A stretch of DNA of 41,640 nt from Propionibacteriaceae bacterium UBA7704 (GCA_002482525.1 DLGC01000003.1:1-41640); one strand, 5' to 3'; shown: positions 32,137 to 40,160, counted from the stretch's first letter. Notes: generated by a model not told the origin, from the sequence alone. A program made the numbers and translations.

Positions 32137-32148
32137 GGTAGCGCTACC
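32137..32148. promoter_or_regulatory. Perfect palindrome GGTAGCGCTACC, possible operator
   Basis: The 12-bp palindrome with a central CG lies between the divergent genes at 32123 (minus) and 32206 (plus). Its form resembles operators of LacI-family repressors, but no such regulator is in the window. Confidence 0.35.
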
Positions 32149-32191
32149 GGGTTTCGGTCACTGTCCACAGGCCGCCGGTGTCAGGTCCGGG

Positions 32192-32197
32192 TAGCCT
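32192..32197 (+). promoter_or_regulatory. -10 hexamer TAGCCT, leaderless promoter
   Basis: TAGCCT ends 8 bases before the ATG at 32206. Confidence 0.5.
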
Positions 32198-32205
32198 TGC
32201 CGGTG

Positions 32206-32883
32206 ATGAGTGATCTGCAGCCGCCGCCACCACCACCGCCGCCACCGCCTCCGGGGGAGAACACCGCGAACCCGCCGGGCCCCGGCTGGACCCCGGCGTC
32301 GCTGTCGGCCTCAGGCCAGGCCACCTACGCCGGAAAGACCTCCGCACCGGAACCGACATCGGCAACCTCCACCACTGCACCGGCGATCAACAAGTTCAGC
32401 CCCAAACGCTCGCTGGTGCCGTTGATCGTGACTCTGATCACCATCGTGGTGGCCGCTGCGGTGTTGTATACGGCGCTCAACCCGCCCAAACCTCAGGCGG
32501 CGTCCACGCCGTCGCCCAGTCCAGCGGCCTCCCAGGCACCGGCTCGCCCAGGAACCCCCTTCGCTGTCGCCTATTCCGACACCAGCGGGGTGTGGCAGAT
32601 CACCAAACACCGATGGACTGACCGTGGCCTCGACGTCTTCGTCGAACTCACCGTAGACAACGGCGCCCTCGATTGCGCCTTCAACGCCTTGTCGAACTCG
32701 GGCCAAGAAGTCGAAAAGGGTCTGTTGTCCGAGCTCACTCCGCAGTTCGACTACACCACGATCACCGCCGGTGAAACCCGCAGCGGCTGGGTGTACTTCC
32801 CGATGTACGAACGCGGCACCACCCTGGTGTTCCTGCGCACCCTGGACCAACCCCAGGTTTCCGGCATCGAGATCAGCGGCTAG
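32206..32883 (+). CDS. Pro-rich single-pass membrane protein with DUF4352-like outer domain
   Basis: The 225-residue protein starts MSDLQ followed by 11 consecutive prolines. A Ser/Thr/Ala-rich cytoplasmic stretch leads to a membrane helix SLVPLIVTLITIVVAAAVLYTAL (about residues 69-91), a Pro/Ser linker and an outer beta-rich domain of about 110 residues (WQITKHRWTDRGLDVFVELTVDNGALDCAFNAL, TPQFDYTTITAGETRSGWVYF, then VFLRTL), similar in pattern to DUF4352 domains. Function is unknown. The start is ATG at 32206, without ribosome binding site but with TAGCCT 8 bases before; the frame is open to 32122 but the upstream part overlaps the divergent promoter. The polyproline run at the N-terminus would stall ribosomes without EF-P (inference). 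Confidence 0.8.
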   Translation: MSDLQPPPPPPPPPPPGENTANPPGPGWTPASLSASGQATYAGKTSAPEPTSATSTTAPAINKFSPKRSLVPLIVTLITIVVAAAVLYTALNPPKPQAASTPSPSPAASQAPARPGTPFAVAYSDTSGVWQITKHRWTDRGLDVFVELTVDNGALDCAFNALSNSGQEVEKGLLSELTPQFDYTTITAGETRSGWVYFPMYERGTTLVFLRTLDQPQVSGIEISG

Positions 32884-32895
32884 TCAGCCACCCGC

Positions 32896-32901
32896 TATCG
32901 T
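32896..32901 (+). promoter_or_regulatory. -10 hexamer TATCGT, leaderless promoter
   Basis: TATCGT ends 6 bases before the GTG at 32908. Confidence 0.45.
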
Positions 32902-32907
32902 GATGAT

Positions 32908-34170
32908 GTGAGCAAGGCGGCCCCCATGCGGATTGGCATCTTCACCGACGACTTCTATCCGGAGTCCGGCGGAGTGAGCCGCTCCATTCAACTGCAACTG
33001 CAGGTGCTGGCCGCCGCCGGCCACGAGGTCATCTTGTTCGCGCCGTCCTCACACTTCACGCCTCCGGTCGAATGCCGCTGGGAAAAAACCCCACAGTGGC
33101 GGCTGCCCGGCACGCCGAGCTACCTGTGCAGTCTGCAGGTCGGCACCAGCCTGGCCCGGCGCATCGCCGCCGATCACCCCCGGCTGGACGTGGTGCACTC
33201 CCAGAACGAACGCGGCGCGATCTTCCTCGCCGCCCAGGTCGCCACCGAGTTGTCGATCCCGCAGGTGCACACCTTCCATTCCAACTATGTCGGCACCCAT
33301 CGCAATGCGCCGGGTGCGGCCGCACTGAACTCCCTCACCTACCTGGACTGGTCCGGACGTTGGCTGCGACGCTTCCGTGACCCGGAGCACCGACGGGATT
33401 TCCGTCCCGCCAGGGTGGCCGCCGAACCCGGAGATTCGTCGTTGGCGCCCAGAGACTGGCGCAGCATGGCACGGCTGGCCTCGGCGGTGGATCGCTTCAC
33501 CTCGCCGGCACCGTTCGTGGTCGACAACATGGTGGCGGCCTCGGGCGGCCACCTCGAACCTTTCGGACGCGTCGTACCCAGCGGCGTCGCCACGGCCTTC
33601 ACCAGGACCGTCCGCAAGCGTCCTCGCGGCGCCATCACCCGATTCCTCAGCGCCGGGCGCCTCGGGCCGGAGAAGCGGATCGACGTGCTGCTGGATGCCT
33701 TCGAACTCCTTGGCCGCGATGACGCCGAGTTGCACATCATCGGCAGCGGCGGCGCGGAGCGGACGCTGCGCCAGCGCGCCAAACACATCACGCATGGCAC
33801 GGTGCGCTTCCTCGGCCATTTCACCGACGCCGACCTGCTGGCCCAAGAACTCGCCGACGCCGACGTGTTCGTGCTGGCGTCCTACCGCTTCGATACCCAA
33901 GGCATGGTGCTCGCCGAAGCCGCCGCCACCGCAACCCCGATCCTGTATTGCGATGATCGCCTTCAGGTGGGGACCAGCACCGAAAGCGCCTTGTTGACCG
34001 GCCCCAGTGCGGCGGATCTCGCCGTCGGCATGCGCAAGCTCATAGATGATCCGGCACAGCTGGAGTCGATGTCGGCCGCAGCCGCCACCCTGGGAGCGAC
34101 GTTGGGCGCCGACGCGATGGGCGAGTCCTATGTGGAGGTCTATCGCGGCGCGATCCAGGATCGCGCCTGA
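32908..34170 (+). CDS. Glycosyltransferase family 4
   Basis: The 420-residue protein is a GT-B retaining glycosyltransferase. The N-terminal half has RIGIFTDDFYPESGGVSRSIQLQLQVLAAAGHEVILFAP, a DVVHSQNERGAIFLAA segment and HTFHSNYVGTH. The C-terminal half has the nucleotide-sugar part FLSAGRLGPEKRIDVLLDAFELL, LHIIGSGGAE and ADVFVLASYRFDTQGMVLAEAAATATPILY, where the usual E-x7-E begins with Asp (SYRFDTQG), common in the subgroup related to glycolipid mannosyl/glucosyl transferases. The acceptor is unknown; a cell-envelope glycolipid is likely. The start is GTG at 32908, leaderless. Its last codons contain a perfect palindrome (34147-34167). Confidence 0.9.
   Translation: MSKAAPMRIGIFTDDFYPESGGVSRSIQLQLQVLAAAGHEVILFAPSSHFTPPVECRWEKTPQWRLPGTPSYLCSLQVGTSLARRIAADHPRLDVVHSQNERGAIFLAAQVATELSIPQVHTFHSNYVGTHRNAPGAAALNSLTYLDWSGRWLRRFRDPEHRRDFRPARVAAEPGDSSLAPRDWRSMARLASAVDRFTSPAPFVVDNMVAASGGHLEPFGRVVPSGVATAFTRTVRKRPRGAITRFLSAGRLGPEKRIDVLLDAFELLGRDDAELHIIGSGGAERTLRQRAKHITHGTVRFLGHFTDADLLAQELADADVFVLASYRFDTQGMVLAEAAATATPILYCDDRLQVGTSTESALLTGPSAADLAVGMRKLIDDPAQLESMSAAAATLGATLGADAMGESYVEVYRGAIQDRA
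34147..34167. terminator. Palindrome at convergent gene ends, possible bidirectional hairpin
   Basis: GGCGCGATCC (34147-34156) and GGATCGCGCC (34158-34167) are perfect 10-bp arms around one A. They lie just before the stop of the glycosyltransferase (34168-34170) and 8 bases before the end of the convergent transporter gene. No T-run, but in convergent position it could block both transcripts. Confidence 0.45.
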
Positions 34171-34174
34171 TCCG

Positions 34175-35134
34175 CTACTCGGCAGCCTCGACCTGCGGCA
34201 CCTCAGCAGCCGGCCGACGCCGTGACTGAGCCTCGGGGTGGTATTTGCTCAGCAGCACCACTCCGCTGATCGCGACAGCACCGGAGATGGCCATGCCAAT
34301 GCCGTCACCGATCGTGAGCAGCGCCCCCTCCCCCAGCACGATGATGCCGAAAGTGACTGCCACGATCGGGTCGGTGGTGGTCATGGATCCGACCACGATT
34401 TCGGCCGGACCGTTGGCGTAGCCCTGTTGAATCATCCACGCGCCGAACAGGTAGCTGCACAGCAGGAAGAACAGCACCACGTAGAACAGTGGCTGGGTCC
34501 AGAAACGGTCGCGTCCCAACATCTCAAAGGTTGATTTGACCATCGCCGAGCTGAGTCCGTAGATGAAGGCGCCGCCACTGGCCCACATCAGGCAGCGGCG
34601 AGCTGCCGTGCCGTGCATTCCCAGATAGCCCAGGACTGCGGCGATTCCGAACACCACCAGCGCAGCCACCACGATCGGTAGCGGCATGAGCACCGTCTCT
34701 TTGGCAGCTGTGGATGCAGAGAAGTAGGTGAAAGCAGCCACCCCGATGATCGTCAGCGCAACCGCACCCCAGATCACTTTGGACGGTCGGAAATGGTGGA
34801 TCTTCGCAGCCAACAGCACCGACCAGGGCACGGCCAGAATGCCCACCGGCTGCACCACGGTGACCGGTGCGAGCGCCAATCCGCAGATGTGCATGCTGGC
34901 ACCGACGACGATCATGGTCAGGCCACCGAGCCACACCTTGTTCTTCAGCAGGCCGAACACCTGGCGCAGGTTCATCGACCGGTTCTCGGATTCGACGTCC
35001 ACGGCGCCATCGACGGCGAGGTGCTGCACGGTCGAACCGCTGGCGAACAGGAACGAGGACAGCACCACAATCGTGATGGCCAACGGCACGTTCTGCTCGA
35101 GTTGGAAGAACCCACTCAGGGGTATCAGCGTCAT
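34175..35134 (-). CDS. DMT superfamily transporter
   Basis: The 319-residue protein has about nine or ten hydrophobic segments in two EamA-like halves. Segments include LAITIVVLSSFLFASGSTVQHLAV, WLGGLTMIVVGASMHICGLALAPVTVVQPVGILAVPWSVLLAA (typical of the NIPA/DMT type), LYVVLFFLLCSYLF and EIVVGSMTTTDPIVAVTFGIIVLGEG. The latter two halves match drug/metabolite exporter repeats. Substrate (Mg2+ or small metabolite) is unknown. The C-terminus is charged and cytoplasmic. The start is ATG at 35134; a TAGGCT hexamer on the minus strand at 35169-35174 may be its -10. Its stop lies 4 bases from the convergent glycosyltransferase stop. Confidence 0.85.
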   Translation of the reverse strand: MTLIPLSGFFQLEQNVPLAITIVVLSSFLFASGSTVQHLAVDGAVDVESENRSMNLRQVFGLLKNKVWLGGLTMIVVGASMHICGLALAPVTVVQPVGILAVPWSVLLAAKIHHFRPSKVIWGAVALTIIGVAAFTYFSASTAAKETVLMPLPIVVAALVVFGIAAVLGYLGMHGTAARRCLMWASGGAFIYGLSSAMVKSTFEMLGRDRFWTQPLFYVVLFFLLCSYLFGAWMIQQGYANGPAEIVVGSMTTTDPIVAVTFGIIVLGEGALLTIGDGIGMAISGAVAISGVVLLSKYHPEAQSRRRPAAEVPQVEAAE

Positions 35135-35200
35135 GTCGTCCCGTCGGTCGTCGGCCAGCGCCGTCGCCAGCCTAGCCGGTGCACAACAGCCTCACAGCGT

Positions 35201-36070
35201 TCAGCGAGCATCCGAGAAACGCACTGCGGCCAACAGTTGAGCGGCTAGTGACGAACCCAAATTGAGCGGCCAGCGGTGCATCACGTATTCGGTGGCGTCA
35301 TCAACACTGAGTTGCCGGGTGGAGTTGCCTGAACGCACCCAGAACTCTGGAGCTGCTCCTTTGGCGGCCCGCAGATACACCGGGCGCGGCGACGGCCGAC
35401 AGCTGATCCGACACACCGGACGCGGCGCATCACCACCGTCGACCTCGGGAAACTCCACCTTCACCAGTGCCGCGGCGTTCTGACCCAGGTCAACGGTGAG
35501 CAGGTCACGCAGCCACAGCTCGTAGCGGTCCAGATCGGGGGCTTTCATGACGGCCAGGTCGGCGTCCAGGCCCAGCGGGCTGCCGGCATCGTCGACGCCC
35601 ACCACCAGGGTGCCGCCGTCGGCATTGAGGAAAGCCGCGATGGTCTTGGCGATGATCTGCTCCATGCGAGGGTCCTTCTCGCCAGTGCGCAGATTCACCC
35701 GGGCGGTGGATTTGAACTCCACCCGATCGGACTCACCGGCGGCCAACAAGTCCGCCACCGGAGTTTGGGGTTGGGTCTGGAAATGGGCGGCGATCGCCGC
35801 GTAGCCGGCAATGCCTGCCACCGAGAAGCCCAGCGCCAAAGCCACCGTCAACAGACCCCAGAGGTGAGCGGCCGGATCGATCCAGCCGGCAATCAGCAGA
35901 CCCAAGGAGGTTCCCAGGAGCGAGATCACGATGGCCGTTGCGGCACCCAAGCGGGCACGACCCCGCAGCAGCCACCGGGCGATTCCGGAAAACACCCAAG
36001 CCACGATCAACGAGATCGGCAGCGACAATGCCACCGTCCACAGCGGCACTTCACGAGTCACAGCGGTCAT
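35201..36070 (-). CDS. Membrane-tethered AlbA_2 (Schlafen-like) domain protein
   Basis: The 289-residue protein has three N-terminal membrane segments (about 12-30, 45-62 and 70-95) followed by a cytoplasmic AlbA_2 domain (about 105-270): GESDRVEFKSTARVN, then IIAKTIAAFLNADGGTLVVGVDDAGSPLGLD and VKVEFPEVDG, VCRISCRPSPRPVYL, EFWVRSGNSTRQL. This is the ExxEFK-type start and NxxGGxLxxGVxD core of the family. AlbA_2 domains are found in nucleic-acid-binding regulators and in Schlafen RNases and anti-phage proteins; which applies here is not known. AAGGA lies next to the ATG at 36070. The gene follows the DUF2207 gene by 37 bases and may be co-transcribed. Confidence 0.82.
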   Translation of the reverse strand: MTAVTREVPLWTVALSLPISLIVAWVFSGIARWLLRGRARLGAATAIVISLLGTSLGLLIAGWIDPAAHLWGLLTVALALGFSVAGIAGYAAIAAHFQTQPQTPVADLLAAGESDRVEFKSTARVNLRTGEKDPRMEQIIAKTIAAFLNADGGTLVVGVDDAGSPLGLDADLAVMKAPDLDRYELWLRDLLTVDLGQNAAALVKVEFPEVDGGDAPRPVCRISCRPSPRPVYLRAAKGAAPEFWVRSGNSTRQLSVDDATEYVMHRWPLNLGSSLAAQLLAAVRFSDAR

Positions 36071-36107
36071 CCTTCACAGTCGAAATCGGAGTAGGCGGCC
36101 TGAGCGA

Positions 36108-37916
36108 TCACCAGCCGCCACCACCACCGCCGCCGAAGCCGCCGCCGCCGGAGAACCCGGACCCGCCACTGGTGGCTGCGCTGGCCGCCTGAATCGACGA
36201 CGACACGCTGCTGGACAGGGAGTTCAACGAATGGGACAAGTCGCCCATTCCGAAGCCATGACCGAGGCCGTACCCGTAGCCCACATACCAGTAGGGGCTG
36301 AAGGTGTAGCGTCCGTCGGCGGCGAGCTTCTCGAACACCTTCGTCCAGCGGTCCGCAACCCCGAACACCATGGCGTAGGGCAGATACCGGGAAAAGATGT
36401 CGACGCCTTCCTCGAACTTGATCTGCTCGGCCTCGGCGGTCGTCAGATACAGCTCGAATCCCTTGGCCTGTGCCAGCACCGCTGAACCTTCGGCGGTCCG
36501 CCGACCGAATCGGTTGTTCATGATCAGCACGCCGATACCGACTACGACGACAGCCAAGCCGACCAAGCCCCAGCCGACCCACCCCAGCAGCACGCCCAGG
36601 CCGAGGCCGGCGGCGATGATGCCGACTCCGGCCACAATCGCACCCACCCGCACCAGCCGCGGGCTCTGCCCATACCAGCGCAGTTCCTTGGTGACGCGGT
36701 TGTACAAGGCGGTCCTGGTGTCGGAGAGCAAGCTGGAGTAGGACTCGTCGCGCAGATCATCGGTGGTGACCGGCCCGCCACTGCGGAACAGTGTGCTCAC
36801 CAAGGTGGATTCGTAGCCGACCAGTTCATCCGATCCCTGCTTGCGGGTGAACGTGAAGTCCTTCTTGCCGGTCTGCTCGATGGTCAAGTGGCCGCGAACG
36901 GCCAAGTCGACCATGGTGGCGGTGAGGTCGCGGTCGTCGGCGGTGGCGTCCATCAAAGTGCCGATCTCGCCGGGACGCGCGTTCTTGGGCGGCTGGAAGG
37001 CCACGGCCACCGGCGCTGACGTCGAGTCGTAGCCGACGGTGGTTTCCTGACCCGCAGCGGGTGCCAGACCCGGCGTCATCCCGACGTAGACCTGATCTCG
37101 GCTGGAACGCCGGGTGCGCCGGTACAACAGGAACAGACCACCAGCAGCTACCACCACGGCCGCCGGTCCAGTCAATCCGGTGACCGGGAACATGTTGGTG
37201 ACGGTCAGCCGGTGGGTGTAGCGAGGCTCAGCGCCGACGAAAGTCCCTGCCGGGTACCCGGCCACCACCTGAACCCCGGTGCCGTTGCCAACCCCACTGG
37301 CCGAGAAGGTCGCCGTCTTGGCGTCCGTGGCAGCATCACAGACCGAATCGATGGAGTAGAAGCAGGCGGCCTTGCTGATGTCGGCCGGGCCGGAGTAGCG
37401 GACTGAGACCTTGTCGATGGGAACCTCCCACCCGCCGCCGATGACTTCCCAGTTGAACTCGTCCAGCCCGGAGTCCTTCTGGTTGGGCTCGACCAGACCG
37501 CGCACGGTGTAGTTGAGCTGGTAGGTCTGCACCCCGGTGAAGGTCTGGCCTTCGGAGCCGACCCGGATCACCAGATTGCCATCGGACTCCCCGGATTCGA
37601 CGGTGGCGTTCGCCCCACTCGGGCTGGATACCGCACCGACGGTGTAGTCGTACAGTCGCCACACGGCCTCGCCGGTGTGGCTGGTCCCCTCCTGCTGCAG
37701 TGGCAGCACGATGTAGGGGCCGTGTCCGGCCTCGGTGCCGAAGTCGAAATCCAAGGTGATCTGTACTGCGGTCACTCCTTGTTGATCCACGCTGGCGACG
37801 ACGTCGTAGCGCGGGATGCGCCAGTCCTCGCCATCGGCTCGCGCGGTGGTGGGCACCATCGCCAACCACCCCACACTGATCAGCAAAGCGGCCAGAACAC
37901 TCACGATGCGTCGCAT
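36108..37916 (-). CDS. DUF2207 family membrane protein
   Basis: The 602-residue protein has a signal peptide (residues 1-27, VLAALLISVGWLAMVPTTARA), an extracellular beta-rich DUF2207 domain (about 30-240, with VPIDKVSVRYSGP and Cys pair ACFYSIDSVCD), a membrane helix (near 245-262), a cytoplasmic part with TLMDATADDRDLTATMVDLAVRGHLTIEQ (a winged-helix-like segment typical of the family), two further helices near 420-460, and a C-terminal tail of Ser and Gly ending GGGFGGGGGGGW. The family is widespread; the role is unknown but the tail and outer domain suggest an envelope function. The start is ATG at 37916, leaderless, with TAGGCT six bases upstream. Confidence 0.9.
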   Translation of the reverse strand: MRRIVSVLAALLISVGWLAMVPTTARADGEDWRIPRYDVVASVDQQGVTAVQITLDFDFGTEAGHGPYIVLPLQQEGTSHTGEAVWRLYDYTVGAVSSPSGANATVESGESDGNLVIRVGSEGQTFTGVQTYQLNYTVRGLVEPNQKDSGLDEFNWEVIGGGWEVPIDKVSVRYSGPADISKAACFYSIDSVCDAATDAKTATFSASGVGNGTGVQVVAGYPAGTFVGAEPRYTHRLTVTNMFPVTGLTGPAAVVVAAGGLFLLYRRTRRSSRDQVYVGMTPGLAPAAGQETTVGYDSTSAPVAVAFQPPKNARPGEIGTLMDATADDRDLTATMVDLAVRGHLTIEQTGKKDFTFTRKQGSDELVGYESTLVSTLFRSGGPVTTDDLRDESYSSLLSDTRTALYNRVTKELRWYGQSPRLVRVGAIVAGVGIIAAGLGLGVLLGWVGWGLVGLAVVVVGIGVLIMNNRFGRRTAEGSAVLAQAKGFELYLTTAEAEQIKFEEGVDIFSRYLPYAMVFGVADRWTKVFEKLAADGRYTFSPYWYVGYGYGLGHGFGMGDLSHSLNSLSSSVSSSIQAASAATSGGSGFSGGGGFGGGGGGGW

Positions 37917-37922
37917 GAAGCG

Positions 37923-37928
37923 AGCCTA
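37923..37928 (-). promoter_or_regulatory. -10 hexamer TAGGCT, leaderless promoter
   Basis: On the minus strand TAGGCT is followed by 6 bases and the ATG at 37916. It lies within the 78-base region shared with the divergent NrtR-like gene. Confidence 0.5.
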
Positions 37929-37994
37929 CAAGCTCACGGACTCGCCCGAGCCGAGCATGAGCGCCGATATCCTGAGCCCGAGGAAGGGAGCACA

Positions 37995-38885
37995 ATGTCG
38001 GGTGTACCGGTGACGGCCGAAGTGCTGGCCGTCGTGGTCGCATTGGTCGACGGTCGGCCGTGTGTGCTCACTGTCGGAGATCCGTCGCGGCTGCCTTCGG
38101 GCCCGCTGCTGCCGAGTCACCGCTCCTTGCAGCAGGCCACGCGAGCCTGGGTGGAAGAACAGACCGGGCGCAAACTGGGCTACCTGGAACAGCTCTACAC
38201 CTTCGCCGATGTGGATCGCACCGACAGCGGTCGCGAGATTTCAGTGTCCTATCTGGGGCTGACCACCGAGGGGGCCTCGGGCATCGGCGAGTGGAAGTGC
38301 TGGTACGACCTGTTCGGCTGGGAGGATCGCCGCGACGGTGCGACGGTGGTCGAGGACCAACTCGCTCCCCGACTGTGGGAGTGGGCCGAAAGCGACCCCG
38401 CCCTCAGCAGCGAACGACGCCGCCGGGTGTCGATCACCTTCGGGCTCAACGGACGGCCCTGGCATCCCGATCTGGTACTGCAGCGCTACGAACTGCTCTA
38501 TGAAGCCGCCATGGTGCCCGAATCACCGGCCGCCACCGCCCCCTTGGCCCCCGGTGAGCGCATGGTCGGCGATCACCGCAGAGTGCTGGCCACCGGCTTG
38601 GCTCGGTTGCGGGCCAAAATCAGCTACCGTCCGGTGGTATTCGAGCTGCTCTCGGAGGAGTTCACGCTGCGTCACCTCCAAGACTGTGTCGAAGCCCTGG
38701 CCGGCCAAGAGGTGCACACCCAGAACTTCCGCCGGGTCATCGAACAGCAGGAGTTGGTCGAGGAAACCGGGAACACTCTGTCCCAGACCGGCGGACGCCC
38801 CGCGCGGCTGTACCGGTTCCGTCGCCAGGTGCTGGCCGAACGCAGCATCGCGGGCACCAAGCTGCCCACCGTCCGGGCTCGCTAG
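37995..38885 (+). CDS. nrtR: NrtR-like regulator (degenerate Nudix plus winged helix)
   Basis: The 296-residue protein matches COG4111. The N-terminal Nudix-like domain (1-150) has LPSGPLLPSHRSLQQATRAWVEEQTGRKLGYLEQLYTF, in which the REXXEEXG core is degenerate (RAWVEEQTG), so it is expected to bind ADP-ribose-type ligands but not hydrolyse them well. The C-terminal winged helix (about 208-280) has the NrtR signature YRPVVFELLSEEFTLRHLQ, NFRRVIE and GGRPARLYRFRR. NrtR proteins repress NAD synthesis genes, and in mycobacteria a homologue adjoins nadABC. Here nadA-nadB is 1.3 kb downstream. The start is ATG at 37995 with AGGAAGGGAG just before. Confidence 0.8.
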   Translation: MSGVPVTAEVLAVVVALVDGRPCVLTVGDPSRLPSGPLLPSHRSLQQATRAWVEEQTGRKLGYLEQLYTFADVDRTDSGREISVSYLGLTTEGASGIGEWKCWYDLFGWEDRRDGATVVEDQLAPRLWEWAESDPALSSERRRRVSITFGLNGRPWHPDLVLQRYELLYEAAMVPESPAATAPLAPGERMVGDHRRVLATGLARLRAKISYRPVVFELLSEEFTLRHLQDCVEALAGQEVHTQNFRRVIEQQELVEETGNTLSQTGGRPARLYRFRRQVLAERSIAGTKLPTVRAR

Positions 38886-40153
38886 TGGCAACATCGTCGC
38901 CTGCCGACGAACCGATGAGTCGGGCCGATGCCGCCAATGCGCAGCTTGCTGCGGCCGGCCAGCTCACTGTCATTCTCACCGCCGCCACCCTGGGTCGGGG
39001 TGGCTTCGTCGCCGCCGATGGGCACCTGGATGTTGCCGCGCTGCGCGCTGAGCTGGCGGCCCGGCTGCAGGCTGGTGATCCACGTCTGCGCCGGCTCAGT
39101 CAGCGAGTCGTGGAGCGTGCCGGCTCCGACCCGGCCTGGCGCGCTTGTCCGCCGGACCTGGACTTCCATATTCGGCAGGTCAGCGCAACGCCCGGCCGCG
39201 ACGGCTTGAGCCGGTTGTGCTCGGAGCTGATGACGACCCCGCTGGCGGCGGATCGCCCGCTGTGGGAACTTCTGCTGGTCGCCGGTTCGCCGGATCAACC
39301 TGCCGGGTTCGTACTGCGTTTCGACCACTGCGTCACCGATGGAGCCAATGGGGTGCGGCTGGCGCAGCTGTTCTTGACCGGTACGCAACCGGCACCGTCC
39401 GCCGCGGCAGTGCCGACCACGACCGACAAAGGCGCTCGGTTGAGGCTCGGATTCCTTCGTAGCATCGCGGTGGCCTGGCCACGCATCGGCCGCACTCCCC
39501 TGCTGGGACGCCTCAGTTCGCGACACGAAGTCGCCTTCGCCGAAGTCGAGTTTGCCGCCCTGAGCGCCGCCGCCCGCCGATGTGGCGCGACGGTCAACGA
39601 CGCCTTGCTGGCCGCGGTCAACCAGGGGGTGGCCGCCGCACTCGCCGAGCGCGGTGCCGTGGTTCCGCGCACCCTGCGGGTCAGCGTCCCCGTGGCGTTG
39701 CCGGATCGAGGCGACTCCGGCAATGCCACCGGGGTGATGGTCGTGGATCTGCCGCTGAGCTGCGTCGACATCGAGGAATCGCTGTCGAACATCAGCGCTC
39801 AGACCAGCGTTGCCAAACAGGCTGCCCGCGAACAGGGCACCTTCGAGTTGACCCGCAGCCGCTGGAGTACCCGGCTCTTCGCCACGATGTCTCGATATCA
39901 GCGCTTCGCCGCACTGTTCGTAACCAATGTGCGCGGACCCGAGCAGTCGTTGCGGGTGGCCGGCGCAGAAGTGGCACGGCTGTGGCCGGTGACGCCTCTG
40001 CAAGGCAATATCCGGCTGGCGATCGCGGCGATGTCCTATGACGGACGGCTTGGCTGCAGCGTCCACGCCGACCAGGCCGGGGTGTCTGCGAACGCGGTGG
40101 GCATCGCCCTTCAGCGGGCTTTCGACGACCTCGTGGCAACGCCCCGAAGCTAG
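38885..40153 (+). CDS. WS/DGAT-type acyltransferase
   Basis: The 422-residue protein belongs to the wax ester synthase/diacylglycerol acyltransferase family, slightly shorter than the typical 450-470. Visible are RPLWELLLV near 124-132 and the active-site region FDHCVTDGANG, in which the first His of HHxxxDG is Asp147 while the catalytic His148, Asp152 and Gly153 are retained; later NDALLAAVNQGVA, RVSVPVALPDRGDSGNATGVMVVDLP and FVTNVRGPEQSLRVAGAEV are typical. It esterifies acyl-CoA to alcohols or diacylglycerol. The GTG at 38885 overlaps the nrtR stop by one base (TAGTG), so the two are coupled. An ATG at 38915 is an alternative. Substrate and activity are not established by sequence. Confidence 0.82.
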   Translation: MATSSPADEPMSRADAANAQLAAAGQLTVILTAATLGRGGFVAADGHLDVAALRAELAARLQAGDPRLRRLSQRVVERAGSDPAWRACPPDLDFHIRQVSATPGRDGLSRLCSELMTTPLAADRPLWELLLVAGSPDQPAGFVLRFDHCVTDGANGVRLAQLFLTGTQPAPSAAAVPTTTDKGARLRLGFLRSIAVAWPRIGRTPLLGRLSSRHEVAFAEVEFAALSAAARRCGATVNDALLAAVNQGVAAALAERGAVVPRTLRVSVPVALPDRGDSGNATGVMVVDLPLSCVDIEESLSNISAQTSVAKQAAREQGTFELTRSRWSTRLFATMSRYQRFAALFVTNVRGPEQSLRVAGAEVARLWPVTPLQGNIRLAIAAMSYDGRLGCSVHADQAGVSANAVGIALQRAFDDLVATPRS

Positions 40154-40160
40154 GTATTTC

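Noticed and set aside
35201..36070. Confirmed anti-phage defence gene (Schlafen type)
   Set aside because: Only the AlbA_2 domain is visible, there is no other defence gene nearby, and the domain has regulatory members; kept as a finding with moderate interest instead.
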